Source of the DNA: Oreohelix idahoensis | Taxonomy: Eukaryota; Mollusca; Gastropoda; Stylommatophora; Oreohelicidae | Length of the DNA stretch: 64,000 nucleotides | Direction of reading: 5' to 3' | Assembly (NCBI GenBank): GCA_024509875.1 | Contig: JAMPIV010013734.1 | Coordinates: forward strand, 1 to 64,000 | Part shown: one piece after another, positions 45,418 through 59,676 of the stretch | How the letters are laid out: each line of letters starts with the position of its first letter | How positions within the stretch are numbered: the first letter of the stretch is position 1 | Program-made: the position numbers and the translations under genes | The notes under the pieces: generated by a model | What the model was told of the DNA's origin: nothing | Seen by the model: the letters and a program-made list of their open reading frames with translations, nothing else | Databases searched by the model: none

Positions 45418-45699
45418 TGTGGATGGGGCTGGAAAATAGATTGAACAATGTAGACACGTTGAGATGGCAGAATAGCTGATGCAACTCTGATACAAATCAA
45501 CTTACGGAATGCAGATATCGATTCCAGCACTACCACAGCTACCATCACCATTGCAGTCAGCGTAGCCTTGATATGAACCTGTTGAGAGAATCCATAGAAC
45601 CTTATTCAGTGATGCAGATCACGGCATTTTAAAACACACAAAAATAGCTCCTCTCGAGTCTGCTTCGTCTAATGTTAAAGTACCATAGCGATCGGTGTA

Positions 45700-45830
45700 C
45701 AGTAGTGGTTCTCAACCTAAAAAGGTCAGAAAAATTACCACGACCCACATTTCACAACTGATGAGGTCAGCGACCCATGTACCAAAACTGACAAGTGAAA
45801 ATTAATGCCAGAAATTCAGCTAAAAAGTAT
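45700..45830. mobile_element. hAT-type terminal inverted repeat fragment
   Basis: CAGTAGTGGTTCTCAACC at 45700 closely resembles the ends of hAT DNA transposons, and ACGACCCACATTT downstream is also common in them. No matching right end was found, so this is a truncated or non-autonomous remnant; the right limit is arbitrary. Confidence 0.45.
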
Positions 45831-46204
45831 ATTGCCACAAACTTCGAGCAAAGAAAAAAGTAAAGGGTGTGACCTTTTCTGGGTCACGATCTACATGCTG
45901 AGAATCACATCACTGGTGTTGACGATCCTGTCTCTGCACAACCTTCTGTCCCTACTGCTGCTTGTCATTGTTATTGTTGACTTTTTTTTCAACCGCATAT
46001 TATTAAAATATTTCACTGCGTGTTCTTTATTTATTCAAGAGGTCTCGTGGAACCCCCTTTTTTTTTTTTAGCGACACCTCGCAAAACCTCAGGGTCGTAT
46101 TCACCTTTTCCGCAAAGCCAACACCATGTCCAGTCTGTTGTAACTGGGCTCAAAGAAAAGAATAAATGTCCTGAGTCTGGTAAATAAAGTGTTATTGCAC
46201 GTCG

Positions 46205-46350
46205 CAGACGACCAAAATGAAATGTACATGAGGCTGGCAACCCCATCATGCAAAATAAATAGCTACAGATGTTAATGCACATGGATGCCTTCTTGCAGAC
46301 TTCCTATAAGGCGGACCAGCTACAGCTTGCTTCCATGCTTCATTAGGAGC
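46205..46350. repeat. Fragment of dispersed repeat (as at 16690)
   Basis: GGCTGGCAACCCCATCATGC and the following AGCTACAGA match 16800-16855. The next part (TGCAGACTTCCTATAAGG) matches about 50115-50135, linking this repeat to the SINE-like element at 50060. Confidence 0.4.
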
Positions 46351-46440
46351 GAAAGAGGAAATAATCATAACATAACATAATCATAACATAACATGAGATA
46401 GCACGGTTTCTTGAATGTCCGGGTCACCTAAATATGTTAT

Positions 46441-46700
46441 ATAAAAAACACCTGGAGAAAACGCTACTGGGTCCTTCTTATCTCCTGATCCATTGGCACT
46501 TGAGTTGTGTGGGTTTTTTTTAGGGGAAGGGTGTTGTAAGGTCTACATTTGCGATCTTGTAATACCATTCCAATCAATCTATCCTGTGCAAGCACCCATC
46601 CTACCTAATATTAATCTTTAGGTGTTTTATATTTGAACATACACTTTAATATATCCGATGTACCTTGTGTCTAGGTTGAACAGGGTGCGATTTAAAAAAA
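46441..46700. repeat. Dispersed repeat, copy 2
   Basis: Partner of 35720-36010, in the same orientation, with several small indels. The two copies lie on either side of element C but outside its target duplication, so they are not part of it. Confidence 0.65.
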
Positions 46701-47078
46701 ATTGCAATAATTAAACATGAAATTATTGCGAAATGCTGGTCCATACTTGCTGGTAGAACAAAACACATGTATGTAAAATCTGCGTTTTCAATTAATCAAA
46801 TTAGTAATAATTTTGAAATAAACACAGTATTTTGGAGCTACTCATGTACCCACCATTGTGTCTGAAGGTAAGAAAATCTGGTCTATGACAGTAGATAGGT
46901 GGGCTACAGACTTGGGGGTAGTGCTTCACTGGACAAGTATCCCGTCGCGACCGGTGCTCCACTGTCCGACTTCCAAGTCCAGGGGTTAAATAGTCGATCG
47001 GCCATGTGACTCACGGACGTTGTTTTAGAAGAGCGAACCACAAACTAACGAATCTGCAATTTGTTGAATCATTTTCGG

Positions 47079-47572
<494 letters not shown>

Positions 47573-47627
<55 letters not shown>
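47573..47627. repeat. CT dinucleotide microsatellite
   Basis: More than 20 CT units, directly following the RT fragment. Confidence 0.95.
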
Positions 47628-47629
<2 letters not shown>

Positions 47630-48049
47630 TGTACTTATTTACTTACTGCGGCTGGAGCAGTAAGAATTTATTTCCCTTCTTAATAGACAGCGTGAACTTT
47701 ATGTGTATCGTCATAAGAACGTATCAAACACCGTTCGCCGCTACTAACTTATACTTTTGCTGACCATGGCTGAAAATATAACTGAACATAATTGCAAATA
47801 TAATTGACCATAATTGAGTATGCTGTTATGAATGAATTTTGATAGCATTACGTACCAGAATAGTGTAAAGAGATTCTACCCTCCCCCCATCCCACACATA
47901 TTAATTCTTTCACGCATGTAACATACAACTCTACCACACATCCTGAGCAAGATGAACAAACGCCATTCTACGAACTAATTGATTGGTTCCTCTGGCCAAC
48001 ATTTTAGATTGTAAGACAAGTTTGGTCACAAATAAATTCATTCATCACC

Positions 48050-48560
48050 CTACAGGTCCTTAAGGAGCATAGGCCTTCAACAAACTTATGCCATGTCTTC
48101 TTGTCCCGTGCCATCCGCTCAAGGTCTTTCCTTGTCTAAATACCCTTCATGTCTGTCTCCAGCTCTCTTCTCCATATGTTCATCGCTGTCCCCACTACCT
48201 CTCTGACACTGGAGATTCCAGAACAAGGACTGTCTAATACTGTCAACAGGTTTCTCTAATGTGTGTCCTATCCATCGCCAGTGTCTTTTTCTCAACTCTT
48301 GTTCCACTGGCAATTGTCTGGGTCTTGTCATTTGCTCCACATTAGTGATCTTGTTATACCAATTGTCTGGTTCGTGTCATCTGCTCCACATTAATGATCT
48401 TATTATACTATCCCAGTTCTTCTATTCTAGGCAAGCACCCATTGATGAAAGTTTGTATGTTTTTGGTTGCTGCTCTCCGTGTTTCAGACCCATACAATAG
48501 GACTGACTTGACATTTTAGTTCAAGATTCTGATTTTTGTGTTGGACTTGGTTTTTCTTGA
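48050..48560 (-). pseudogene. LINE ORF2 C-terminal fragment
   Basis: The minus strand encodes, with breaks, SVLLYGSETR, IQTFINGCL, and then ELRKRHWRWIGHTLEKPVDS and a degraded Trp-rich tail. This is the downstream part of the family represented at 57930-58380. A duplication of about 50 bases (48310-48410) sits between the two parts. Confidence 0.72.
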
Positions 48561-48837
48561 TCATCATAAATTTTAGATGGTACAACAGATTAATGAGAAT
48601 GAAATAATGTGTACTATTTTTGTTCGTATAACTTATAAAGGCAAAAGTTAATACCAAAATGTGTCTGAACAGCATATACAATAAGAAACTATTTTCTCAA
48701 AAATCATTATTTGTTACGAATTCACCGCTTTTCCTCACTTGTCTGACAATTCAACGATTGTCATTTTGCTGCTACCTATTTTGAATAATGTTTGAGTAGA
48801 GCCCTGGGGCTGGAGATTCATTCATACTTAATGCTGC

Positions 48838-48870
48838 CACACACACACAACCACACACACACACACACAA
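48838..48870. repeat. CA dinucleotide microsatellite
   Basis: About 30 bases of CACA with two interruptions. Confidence 0.9.
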
Positions 48871-49009
48871 GTAGAAAAGACAAATGGAAAAAAATTATGG
48901 TGATCGTCGGGTTGAAGTCGTGACATCACGTCAATGACAAGGTTAGCCTTCATCAAGTTAGTGTCAGGTCGTAACTCATCGAGCAGAGAAGAGACAGTAA
49001 GTGGGTGAG

Positions 49010-49220
49010 ACACAGAAGATTACTCATTGTCATTACCTTCTCAGCTCCCTAAGGTGCATAGTTCTTCAGCAAATCATGCCAAGCCTTCCTGTCCTGTACC
49101 ATCTGTTTCAATTAGTATATCCATGTCTCTTTTATCCCTTTCATATCATTCTCCAGTTCACTTCTTCATTTGTTATTAGATCTTTCTCTATTTCTCTTAC
49201 TCCAGATATTTACGAGGTTG
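49010..49220 (-). pseudogene. LINE C-terminal fragment, short
   Basis: The minus strand gives RSELENDMKGIKETW and QDRKAWHDLL, again the tail of a LINE ORF2. It resembles 48050-48200. Confidence 0.5.
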
Positions 49221-49262
49221 ACGATGAAAGCATAGGAGGTTCAAGACACAAGAGTTTGTAGG

Positions 49263-49630
49263 AAATAAAGCAATGTAATCATCAATACCGAACACTATCA
49301 AATAAAGCAATGTAATCATCAATACCGAACACTATCAAATAAAGCAATGTAATCATCAATACCGAACACTATCAAATAAAGCAATGTAATCATCAATACC
49401 GGACACTATCAAATAAAGCAATGTAATCATCAATACCGAACACTATCAAATAAAGCAATGTAATCATCGATACCGGACACTATCAAATAAAGCAATGCAA
49501 TCATCAATATCGAACACTATCAAATAAAGCAATGTAATCATCAATACCGAACACTATCAAATAAAGCAATGTAATCATCAATATCGAACACTATCAAATA
49601 AAGCAATGTAATCATCAATATCGAACACCA
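49263..49630. repeat. 37-bp minisatellite, about 10 copies
   Basis: The unit begins AAATAAAGCAATGTAATCAT and continues CAATACCGAACACTATC. Copies alternate between a few variants (ACCGAA, ACCGGA, ATCGAA). There are no unique spacers, so this is not a CRISPR array. Confidence 0.93.
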
Positions 49631-49659
49631 TCACCAACCACGAACTGCTAACTCGGAGC

Positions 49660-49930
49660 CATCAAGAGAACATGCGCACCATTATAGCTGGTAGACGCTG
49701 GAATTGGGTTTGCCAAATCCTCAGAAAAGACCCATCACCAGAACTGCCAGCGAGGCCGACCAAAAGCTACCTGGCGGAGAACTGTGGAGGCAGAGATGCA
49801 AAGCAAGAACCATTGCTGGGGCACCACACACATGATGATTGCCGACCTAGCAAAGATAGGGGAAGTATGTTGCTGCCCTATAAGGCGCTGCCAGGCGTGA
49901 TGGTCACTGTTTTGTCAGCCAGTGCACAAG
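49660..49930 (+). pseudogene. LINE ORF2 C-terminal tail
   Basis: RRWNWVCQILRKDPS followed by a degraded Arg/Pro-rich and Trp-rich tail. Same family and orientation as 16241-16480. Confidence 0.65.
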
Positions 49931-50059
49931 TACCAAAGCAGAAGAGGAATCATCAATACCAGACCCAATGGCAATAAATCCATTGACATAAGTTTCTAAA
50001 ATTGTGGTCCCATGTTGTTCCTGGACATAAAGTAAACTCAGGTGTGTCATAAGAAACAA

Positions 50060-50660
50060 CTAAAATAAGTTGCTACACAAAGTATATCTGACCTAGTACA
50101 TGAAAGTTTTGGTGCAAACTTCCTACAAGGTGACTAGCTGCACGATAGCCCCGTGCTCCCGAGGAAGCGAAAGTTTAGTTTGGTTTTAAGGACTATTTTC
50201 TTGCACACGGACAACTCCATCAGTGCTCCGATCTCCGCCCTTAGATCACACATGAAAGATCTCAGCACAGTGCACGAACGCCGTAGCACCGGTGAGAATC
50301 CCAGTCTGTGCATATAGGAATCACACATTCTATAAATATTTTTGTGGTGGGTAGGTTTCTACTTTTTAAATTTTGCCAGGGCAGCGGCATGATAGGCCTA
50401 CTCTTTACGATTTCCAACTGCCGTGAGATTTTTAAAGTGCGCTACTTGCACACGGGACCTCCTATTTTTTCGCCCTTATCCGAGAAGGCCAGGCATCCGA
50501 TCTCACTACCCAGGAGAGCAAAGGGGAAGTATGACGACTTTAGGACCACTGGTTCTGAAGAAAAAATAATTGCATAAATTACATTCCTTCAACTGAGAAT
50601 CGAATCCGGTACCTCTAGAATTCGAGGCGAACGCTATGCCTCTTAGCCAGTCCTACCCCC
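50060..50660 (-). mobile_element. tRNA-headed SINE-like repeat, copy 2
   Basis: The minus strand begins with a tRNA-like head: A box TGGCTAAGAGG and B box GGATTCGATTC (about 50640-50590). A long body follows, shared with 18441-18870. The copies share a translated segment (LRxEIGALMELSV), seen in both as part of a short minus-strand ORF. At about 500-600 bases it is long for a SINE, so it may be chimeric. Confidence 0.65.
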
Positions 50661-51750
50661 AAAAGCGACAGGAGAAATGTAAGTATGTATGTGTGTATAT
50701 ATGTTAATTTCTATAAAGCGTAGACGTAGACATAATCAAAAGTGGAAAGGTAGGTACATACATCAATCAAAAATATCCCAGAACGTCAGGGAGTGACTAG
50801 TCCATTAATCTGGCTATAGGCACCGACAGAATTAATCCCGATATCTGCTTCTGACAACCGTGCGAGATCTTGGCATAGCACATGCTTTATTGCCATCTTT
50901 TTCCATTAATGTCAAAATACATAAGATAGCGTTACAAGACAGTCTTGACAATCTCTTCTGACATGACCAGGCTCAGAGAAATAGAGTACGCTCAACAATC
51001 CACGGGGAGAAAGGGATGAGACTCAGACGTCAAGGGCAGATATAAGACCTTGAACGGTTAAACACAGGGCAAGAGGGATCAGCATTATTTGTAAAGGGCT
51101 TATGCTCCAGCTGGAGCTGTAAGGTAAACATTGTAAGAATGCTGATAAACATTGTGGTAACAAGCAGATGTTACGACCAGTATCATACAATTTTTTTAGG
51201 GGGGGAGGGGGGGGGGGGGGGGCGGGGGGGGGATGGTTCAAGATTTCATTAACAATGTTTTTTTTTCACATTCTTCTCGGGCGCTCTAGTCCTTGGTGTC
51301 TTGTCTTCTTTTGTTTCAGGTTTTTTACCGGTAATATATTTTGCAAAAACCGCATGACGTTCCGCAATTGTTTTTAAGAACTTCCGGCCTATTGCGTCTC
51401 CGTCCATTTATTTTCCTTCGCTCCTTCCCCTGCTCCCCACGTGTAGTGGTCTGACAATATGCGCATCTTGTCGATACTATTACCTATGTCGGCAGGAGTC
51501 TTGGGCTCATGGCAGGTGAAACCATGCCATACAGTTTTTTTCTTATTCGAATTGGGAAGAAGCATAAACAAAGAAGGAGAAACACATCTGGACTTCAATA
51601 CAAAGAGTAATAGAACTAGATTTGATTTCTAATATGCTTCCTATTTTTGTCGACCAGTATGGAGAATTACACCTCTTTGTAAGAAAATAAACGTAGAATT
51701 TTCAATACAAATATTAAATATTCCCTACCGTATGACTGGCTTGCCTCTCG
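50661..51750. other. Unassigned, includes a G run
   Basis: No gene seen. A G-rich run lies at about 51197-51233; glycine- or proline-rich ORFs across it are artefacts. Confidence 0.5.
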
Positions 51751-51955
51751 GATGCACATTAACCAGGTTCCGGGATTGAAAAATGGTAGCATCATGCTCC
51801 AGTCTACCTAGCTGTAAATGAGTATCTGCTTCTACTCTTGAGTTATGAAGGGCAAAGGTAGCGATGAAGGGAACTTTTCATTCCAGCTTATAAAGCTGGA
51901 CGTACTGTAGCGAAATCTCTAACACCTCACTCCCTTACGGTAATAAATGCTTTAG
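51750..51955 (+). mobile_element. tRNA-derived SINE, 5'-degraded copy
   Basis: Shares CAGGTTCCGGGATTG (B-box region), CATGCTCCAGTCTACCTAGC, a TATGAAGGGCAAAG block and TATAAAGCTGGAC with 29660-29940. The A box is not clear. Confidence 0.65.
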
Positions 51956-51977
51956 GACTATATTTATCTAGCTTTAT

Positions 51978-52184
51978 GGTTCAGAAACATTGCATGTTAC
52001 CATGAGTGGTTCAGAAACATTACATGTTACCATGAGTGGTTCAGAAACATTACATGTTACCATGAGTGGTTCAGAAACATTGCATGTTACCATGAGTGGT
52101 TTAGAAACATTGCATGTTACCATGACTGGTTCAGAAACAGTGCATATTACCATGAATGGTTCAGATACATTACATGTCACCATG
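51978..52184. repeat. 30-bp minisatellite, seven copies
   Basis: The unit is GGTTCAGAAACATTACATGT plus TACCATGAGT. The last two units are more diverged. A multiple of three, so it leaves frames open on both strands (SGSETLHVTM type); I do not call a gene. Confidence 0.92.
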
Positions 52185-54280
52185 AACATCATGTCAAGTA
52201 TTCACCGTCTCATCCACTTTATGAAATAGTCAGATGCTTATTCTGTGTTTGCTTCTCATGCAGCAAGGAGTCAGAATAGCAAAAGCCCACCTCCGCCCCA
52301 CGCAGGAAGCCTGCACGGCAGTGCTCTTGCAGTCGTGGTTTTATGTAGTAATTTGTTTTAAAAGGTGAAGTTACCAGCCACCTTATCTTAGTCAACTCTT
52401 ACGATATGCCAGGTAAGAGTATCAGTCTTATTCCTTGACTCACTAAAGACCATCGTGAACAACACGGAGAAAGTGGTCACGTGTAGCCTAGTAATAACAA
52501 ATATAGGGCCGTGGAAGAGGACCAGACAACACGAACCGACACAGCTGAAGATGGAGAGAACATGGAGTTGGATGGGACATACCTTCATGAAACAAGTGAC
52601 CATTACAGCCAGACATTAACGTGACTAGAGCCCGCAAGTTTATTCACCTGATACCTGTTGACAGACCTCTGCTGTTCCAGTGGCATTTACGTATTCCTTT
52701 TCAGGACAAGCCCTTATCAGAATGTCATCATGCTAGCTGATGCGCACTAGTGGTCCTTTTCAGGGCTTGGTATTTATCAACGCTGCCTTAAAGTTCAGAC
52801 ATTGAGGGTTTTTTTTTTTGGGGGGGGGGGGGAGAGAAGGAAGGGGGGGGGAAATGGCTATTGTACTTTGATATAAGGACTTCGGTTTATGGTTAAAAGT
52901 TGCGTGCATTGACACAAAAAATATAAACGCCTCAAGAAAAAGAAAAGAAATAAGAGTGGAGATCCAAAAAGAACCTGGCGAAAAACGACAACAAATGAAG
53001 ACAAATTATTGAACTTCATTGGCAGAGATAAAAAAGCACGGTCCATCATAGAAATATGTGGCGCTTAACAATGAAGACCCTAATTTCTATGGGGAAGGGG
53101 GGGACGAAATTTTGGATGATTATACGTGTATTTCGTTTTAAAAAAAAAAAAAGAGAAATTCACAAAATTAAGTTTAAATGGAAACTTTCGCAACACACCC
53201 CGTTGTCCCTCGTAAAACATCTATTGTTAACCCCTGCTCTATAAACTATTAAGATAGCAACCTTCCATTTTCCTGTCTGTTCTACGTTGATGAGCTGTCA
53301 AAACAGACAAAGAAGGATCGGTGAGACAGCCAAGACTTCATGCAGGTATGCACGTTCCCAACCGTGCTGGGTCGAGAAACAACGATTCGTTTTAATCTCG
53401 TAAATTACAAACTTACCTATCCATCAGTCATGTGAAGTGTTAAGACTTGTGTCTTACAGGACAGTGTAACAAAACTTCATGTCACAGACTAAAACAAGTG
53501 ACCGATTAAAACAGTAAATCAACGATCAACGTGAGCCTTAAAAAATGAGGAGTGTTGCGGTTAAGGCATTGATAAAAGGTTAGGTCGGCGAACATAGGTC
53601 GTGGAATAAAGGACAAAGAAACAACATACGTTGCGATCGCAATGTCTTCGTCATGGACAAGAGCACGAAGTAGCAAAAAAAAAAGAGTGAGAAGAAACGT
53701 AATGCATTTTAAAAATGGAAAAAAAAAAAAAACATACGATTTACATCACATAGAAAAACTTTGTGTCCCATAATTAAAATCCAAGTCAGAAATACCCAGG
53801 TTTACCAGACGTCCGACAAGAGGAGGACATGCCCTCATTTTTTTCTTACACTCTTGTTCTCCGTCCAGCAGGTATTGGACATGAATGTTATTTTGTAAGG
53901 ATTTTCACTGATGATTCAAATTAAAAACCATTGAATTGTGATGTTAACATCAGTCCCGATTATCTTTCAAGATTTTTAAATGTTTGTTGCCGTTTTCTAA
54001 GTTTTTACTTTACCATAACTTTTTTTTTTAACTTCTGCAGCTAAAATCCTGTACACCAATAGCGAATGTTAACTGTGTTCCTATGTTGTGCCAGTTTGGA
54101 CTGGTATGAATAGGAGAACCGGAAAGAAATTAATACAGAACAAAATGTACGCACAGTCATTAAACAGAAAACACTTAAAAAGGGCGTCATGTCTTTATAT
54201 AACCAAGACTTCCATGCATATAGAGAGTGGCTGAAAAGGGCGCTGCGCAGAAAAGTGGCAAAAAAATTATATCTATACAA
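52185..54280. other. Unassigned, no supported gene
   Basis: Contains homopolymer runs (G near 52820-52855, A near 53140 and 53720) and short ORFs without motifs. Confidence 0.45.
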
Positions 54281-54283
54281 GCA

Positions 54284-54310
54284 TATATATATATGTATGT
54301 ATATATATCA
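54284..54310. repeat. Short TA-rich microsatellite at the LINE 5' end
   Basis: TATATATATGTATGTATATA directly precedes the first LINE codons. Confidence 0.8.
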
Positions 54311-57589
<3,279 letters not shown>

Positions 57590-57880
57590 ACATTGACAGG
57601 AAGGACAATCTGAAATATCTCGATGTAACATTCGGTCGCAGTCTATCATTCAAGTACCATTTTTAGCCATATACAAAAGTGCAAGCGCAATCTGGCAGCA
57701 CTAAAACCAGTTGCCGCTGCATATCTGAAACAGAGACTGATGGTTATTTTGCATCATCAGTTGGTCATGTTAGTAATCAAGTATGGGCTGGGACTACTCA
57801 CATTAACAAGGTCACAGTGTGAACGATAAGAAAGCATTCAAAGTGAAGCAATTGGACGCCCCAGTGGTGACGATAAAGTC
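57590..57880 (+). pseudogene. Non-LTR retrotransposon RT C-terminal fragment
   Basis: Across small frame breaks it reads KYLDVTFGRSLSFKYH, KCKRNLAALKPVAAAYLKQR and VIKYGLGLLTL. These are the RT thumb-like region of I/Jockey-type LINEs. It is a different family from the neighbouring minus-strand fragments. Confidence 0.6.
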
Positions 57881-57929
57881 ATGCCGTATTAAATGTGCAG
57901 TTTTGAGGAAGATAACTGACAGAAAATTA

Positions 57930-58380
57930 ACTGAGTTGAAGATTCTTATTTTTGTGCCAGACTTGATTTCTCATGATCTCTAAATATTTCACAGTGCAAT
58001 AAAAGCTACTCTAGCCTTTTGTATTCTTAAACTGATATCAATGTCTGTTTCTCCAACTTTGTCTACATTGCTGTCCAGGTATATGTATGATTGTACACCT
58101 CGTATGGGTGTTTCCTCAGGTGCAATCTTGTAATCGTTTCCTGCATTTATTCTCACTGTCTTTGTATTCAGCACCGCGTACTTTGTCCTGTGATCAAGTA
58201 TTTTTATTTTATCTTCCACCTGATTATGGTTATGGGACAGATGAGATAGGTCATCAGCATAATCTTCATCGTCAAGCTGTTTACTCATAGTCCATTGGAT
58301 TCCATTTCTGTTGGTTGAAGTCAATGTTTCCATAATCCAATCTATAGCCAATAATAGGAGAAATAATGGCAAAAGGCATC
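57930..58380 (-). pseudogene. LINE RT fragment, catalytic part
   Basis: The minus strand encodes LFLLLLAIDWIMETLTS, QLDDEDYADDLSHLSHNHNQ with an intact YADD, and YIYLDSNVDKVGETDIDIS. It continues the family of 59250-59400. The two pieces are separated by the insertion 58381-59250. Confidence 0.78.
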
Positions 58381-59250
58381 CCTAATGGTTGTGGCAGTAA
58401 GGGAAGGAAGAGTGAAAAGTTTAACCTGAGTTGGTATAGAGGGGGTAGAAAAATGGGATGCGCAAAAAGAGGGTTCGCATAAGAAGGGTCAAAACAGAAC
58501 AGAGGTTAGGCACGTTTTTCCCAGCATGAGGCAGAAGCGTGATCCAGGCCGAGCAGGACAGGTACTCAAGTAGGAGAGGCAGCCATGTTGAAGTCTATAG
58601 TGAAGTAGACAAGGTGCTGTGTAATTTCTTAAATGCACGGAGACAAGATTGGGTAGCAATAACCCAACATATTGATATTATAAATTCTCGACAAGACTGA
58701 AGAACGAAGGAGCGAGTTACGCTCCACTCAGAAAAGGGTACGTAGAGTGAATTAGTTACGTCCATACCGTAGTCCTGTTACTCGGCTAAGATAGTGGCCA
58801 TCTAGAACCAGGGAAAGGAACAACCCCAGAGGAGTCCGATTATCACTTCAATAACCTGAACCTAAACCGATAGTATCAATGGACAAGGATTTGTTTAGAC
58901 GGAGGAAAGGATGTAGATACTAGTAACATCTGAACAATAGCAGATAAAAGACATTACAATATTGAATATAATTCTCAATGGTGAGCGAGTGTTAAAGAGG
59001 AAGTGGGAAGGACCAAGATTGTTGAAGGTCCGGTTAACAGCAGTGGTCCACATTGTAAATAAACAGTATTCCAGTTGACTGTAGCGTTCCCTATATGTAT
59101 AGAAGATCTGCTTAGCGTTATGTCGTCGCTCACTGTGTGTGTGTTGTAACCATTCATTAATCATAAAGTTGATCGCTACCTTCTGAGGCAAAGAAATCCT
59201 GGGTGAGCAATGGCCACACAATGCGAAATGGGGCGGTGACTGCGCTGTAA
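58381..59250 (-). mobile_element. Insertion splitting a LINE RT, possible solo LTR
   Basis: About 870 bases interrupt the RT between the segment before GxRQGC and the segment after it. Read on the minus strand it starts TGTTACAGCGCAGTC, and it approaches the downstream RT with CTGCCACAACCATT. A TG start and nearby CA end fit a solo LTR, but no clear target duplication is visible. It has no coding capacity that I recognise. Confidence 0.4.
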
Positions 59251-59400
59251 CACAATCTCCAGTTTTCCCAAATAATTCTATACGTTCTCCTTCATGAAGA
59301 ACTCTGCATGTCATGTCTTCGTGTGTTTTCTTTATTAAGTGAACGATCTTCTGGTGGATTCCAAAATGCCTCATCAATTTTCAAATTGATTTTCTGTCTA
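59250..59400 (-). pseudogene. LINE RT fragment, upstream part
   Basis: LMRHFGIHQKIVHLIKKTHE (first residue from sequence upstream of the ATG at 59377) closely parallels LMRHYGVSLKIMNLIKKTYE at 47440-47500, followed by VLHEGERIELF. The reading frame then leaves the RT at about 59250. Confidence 0.75.
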
Positions 59401-59676
59401 CTTTTGCAAACAGTGGTGTAAATACCGTTGCGCGACTATTATGTAAAGCTGTGGTTGATGGTAAATGTGGCTGTAAAACATGAAACAATACCTGTTTGGA
59501 TCACATATTATCACACTTTAACACCACACTCTGTTTCATGGCTTGGTGCCAAAGTGGATGCCATTGTCGATATTCAAACGGTTATGAAACAGAAGGTCCC
59601 TTAAGTTTGTGTCATGTGTGTTAGTGACACAGGAAACTTCTTCTTCTTCTTCTTTCGTTCGCTTGAAATATATTGT

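Noticed and set aside
49263..49630. CRISPR-like array of regular 37-bp units
   Set aside because: The units are contiguous with no unique spacers, no leader and no associated genes, and the genome is eukaryotic.
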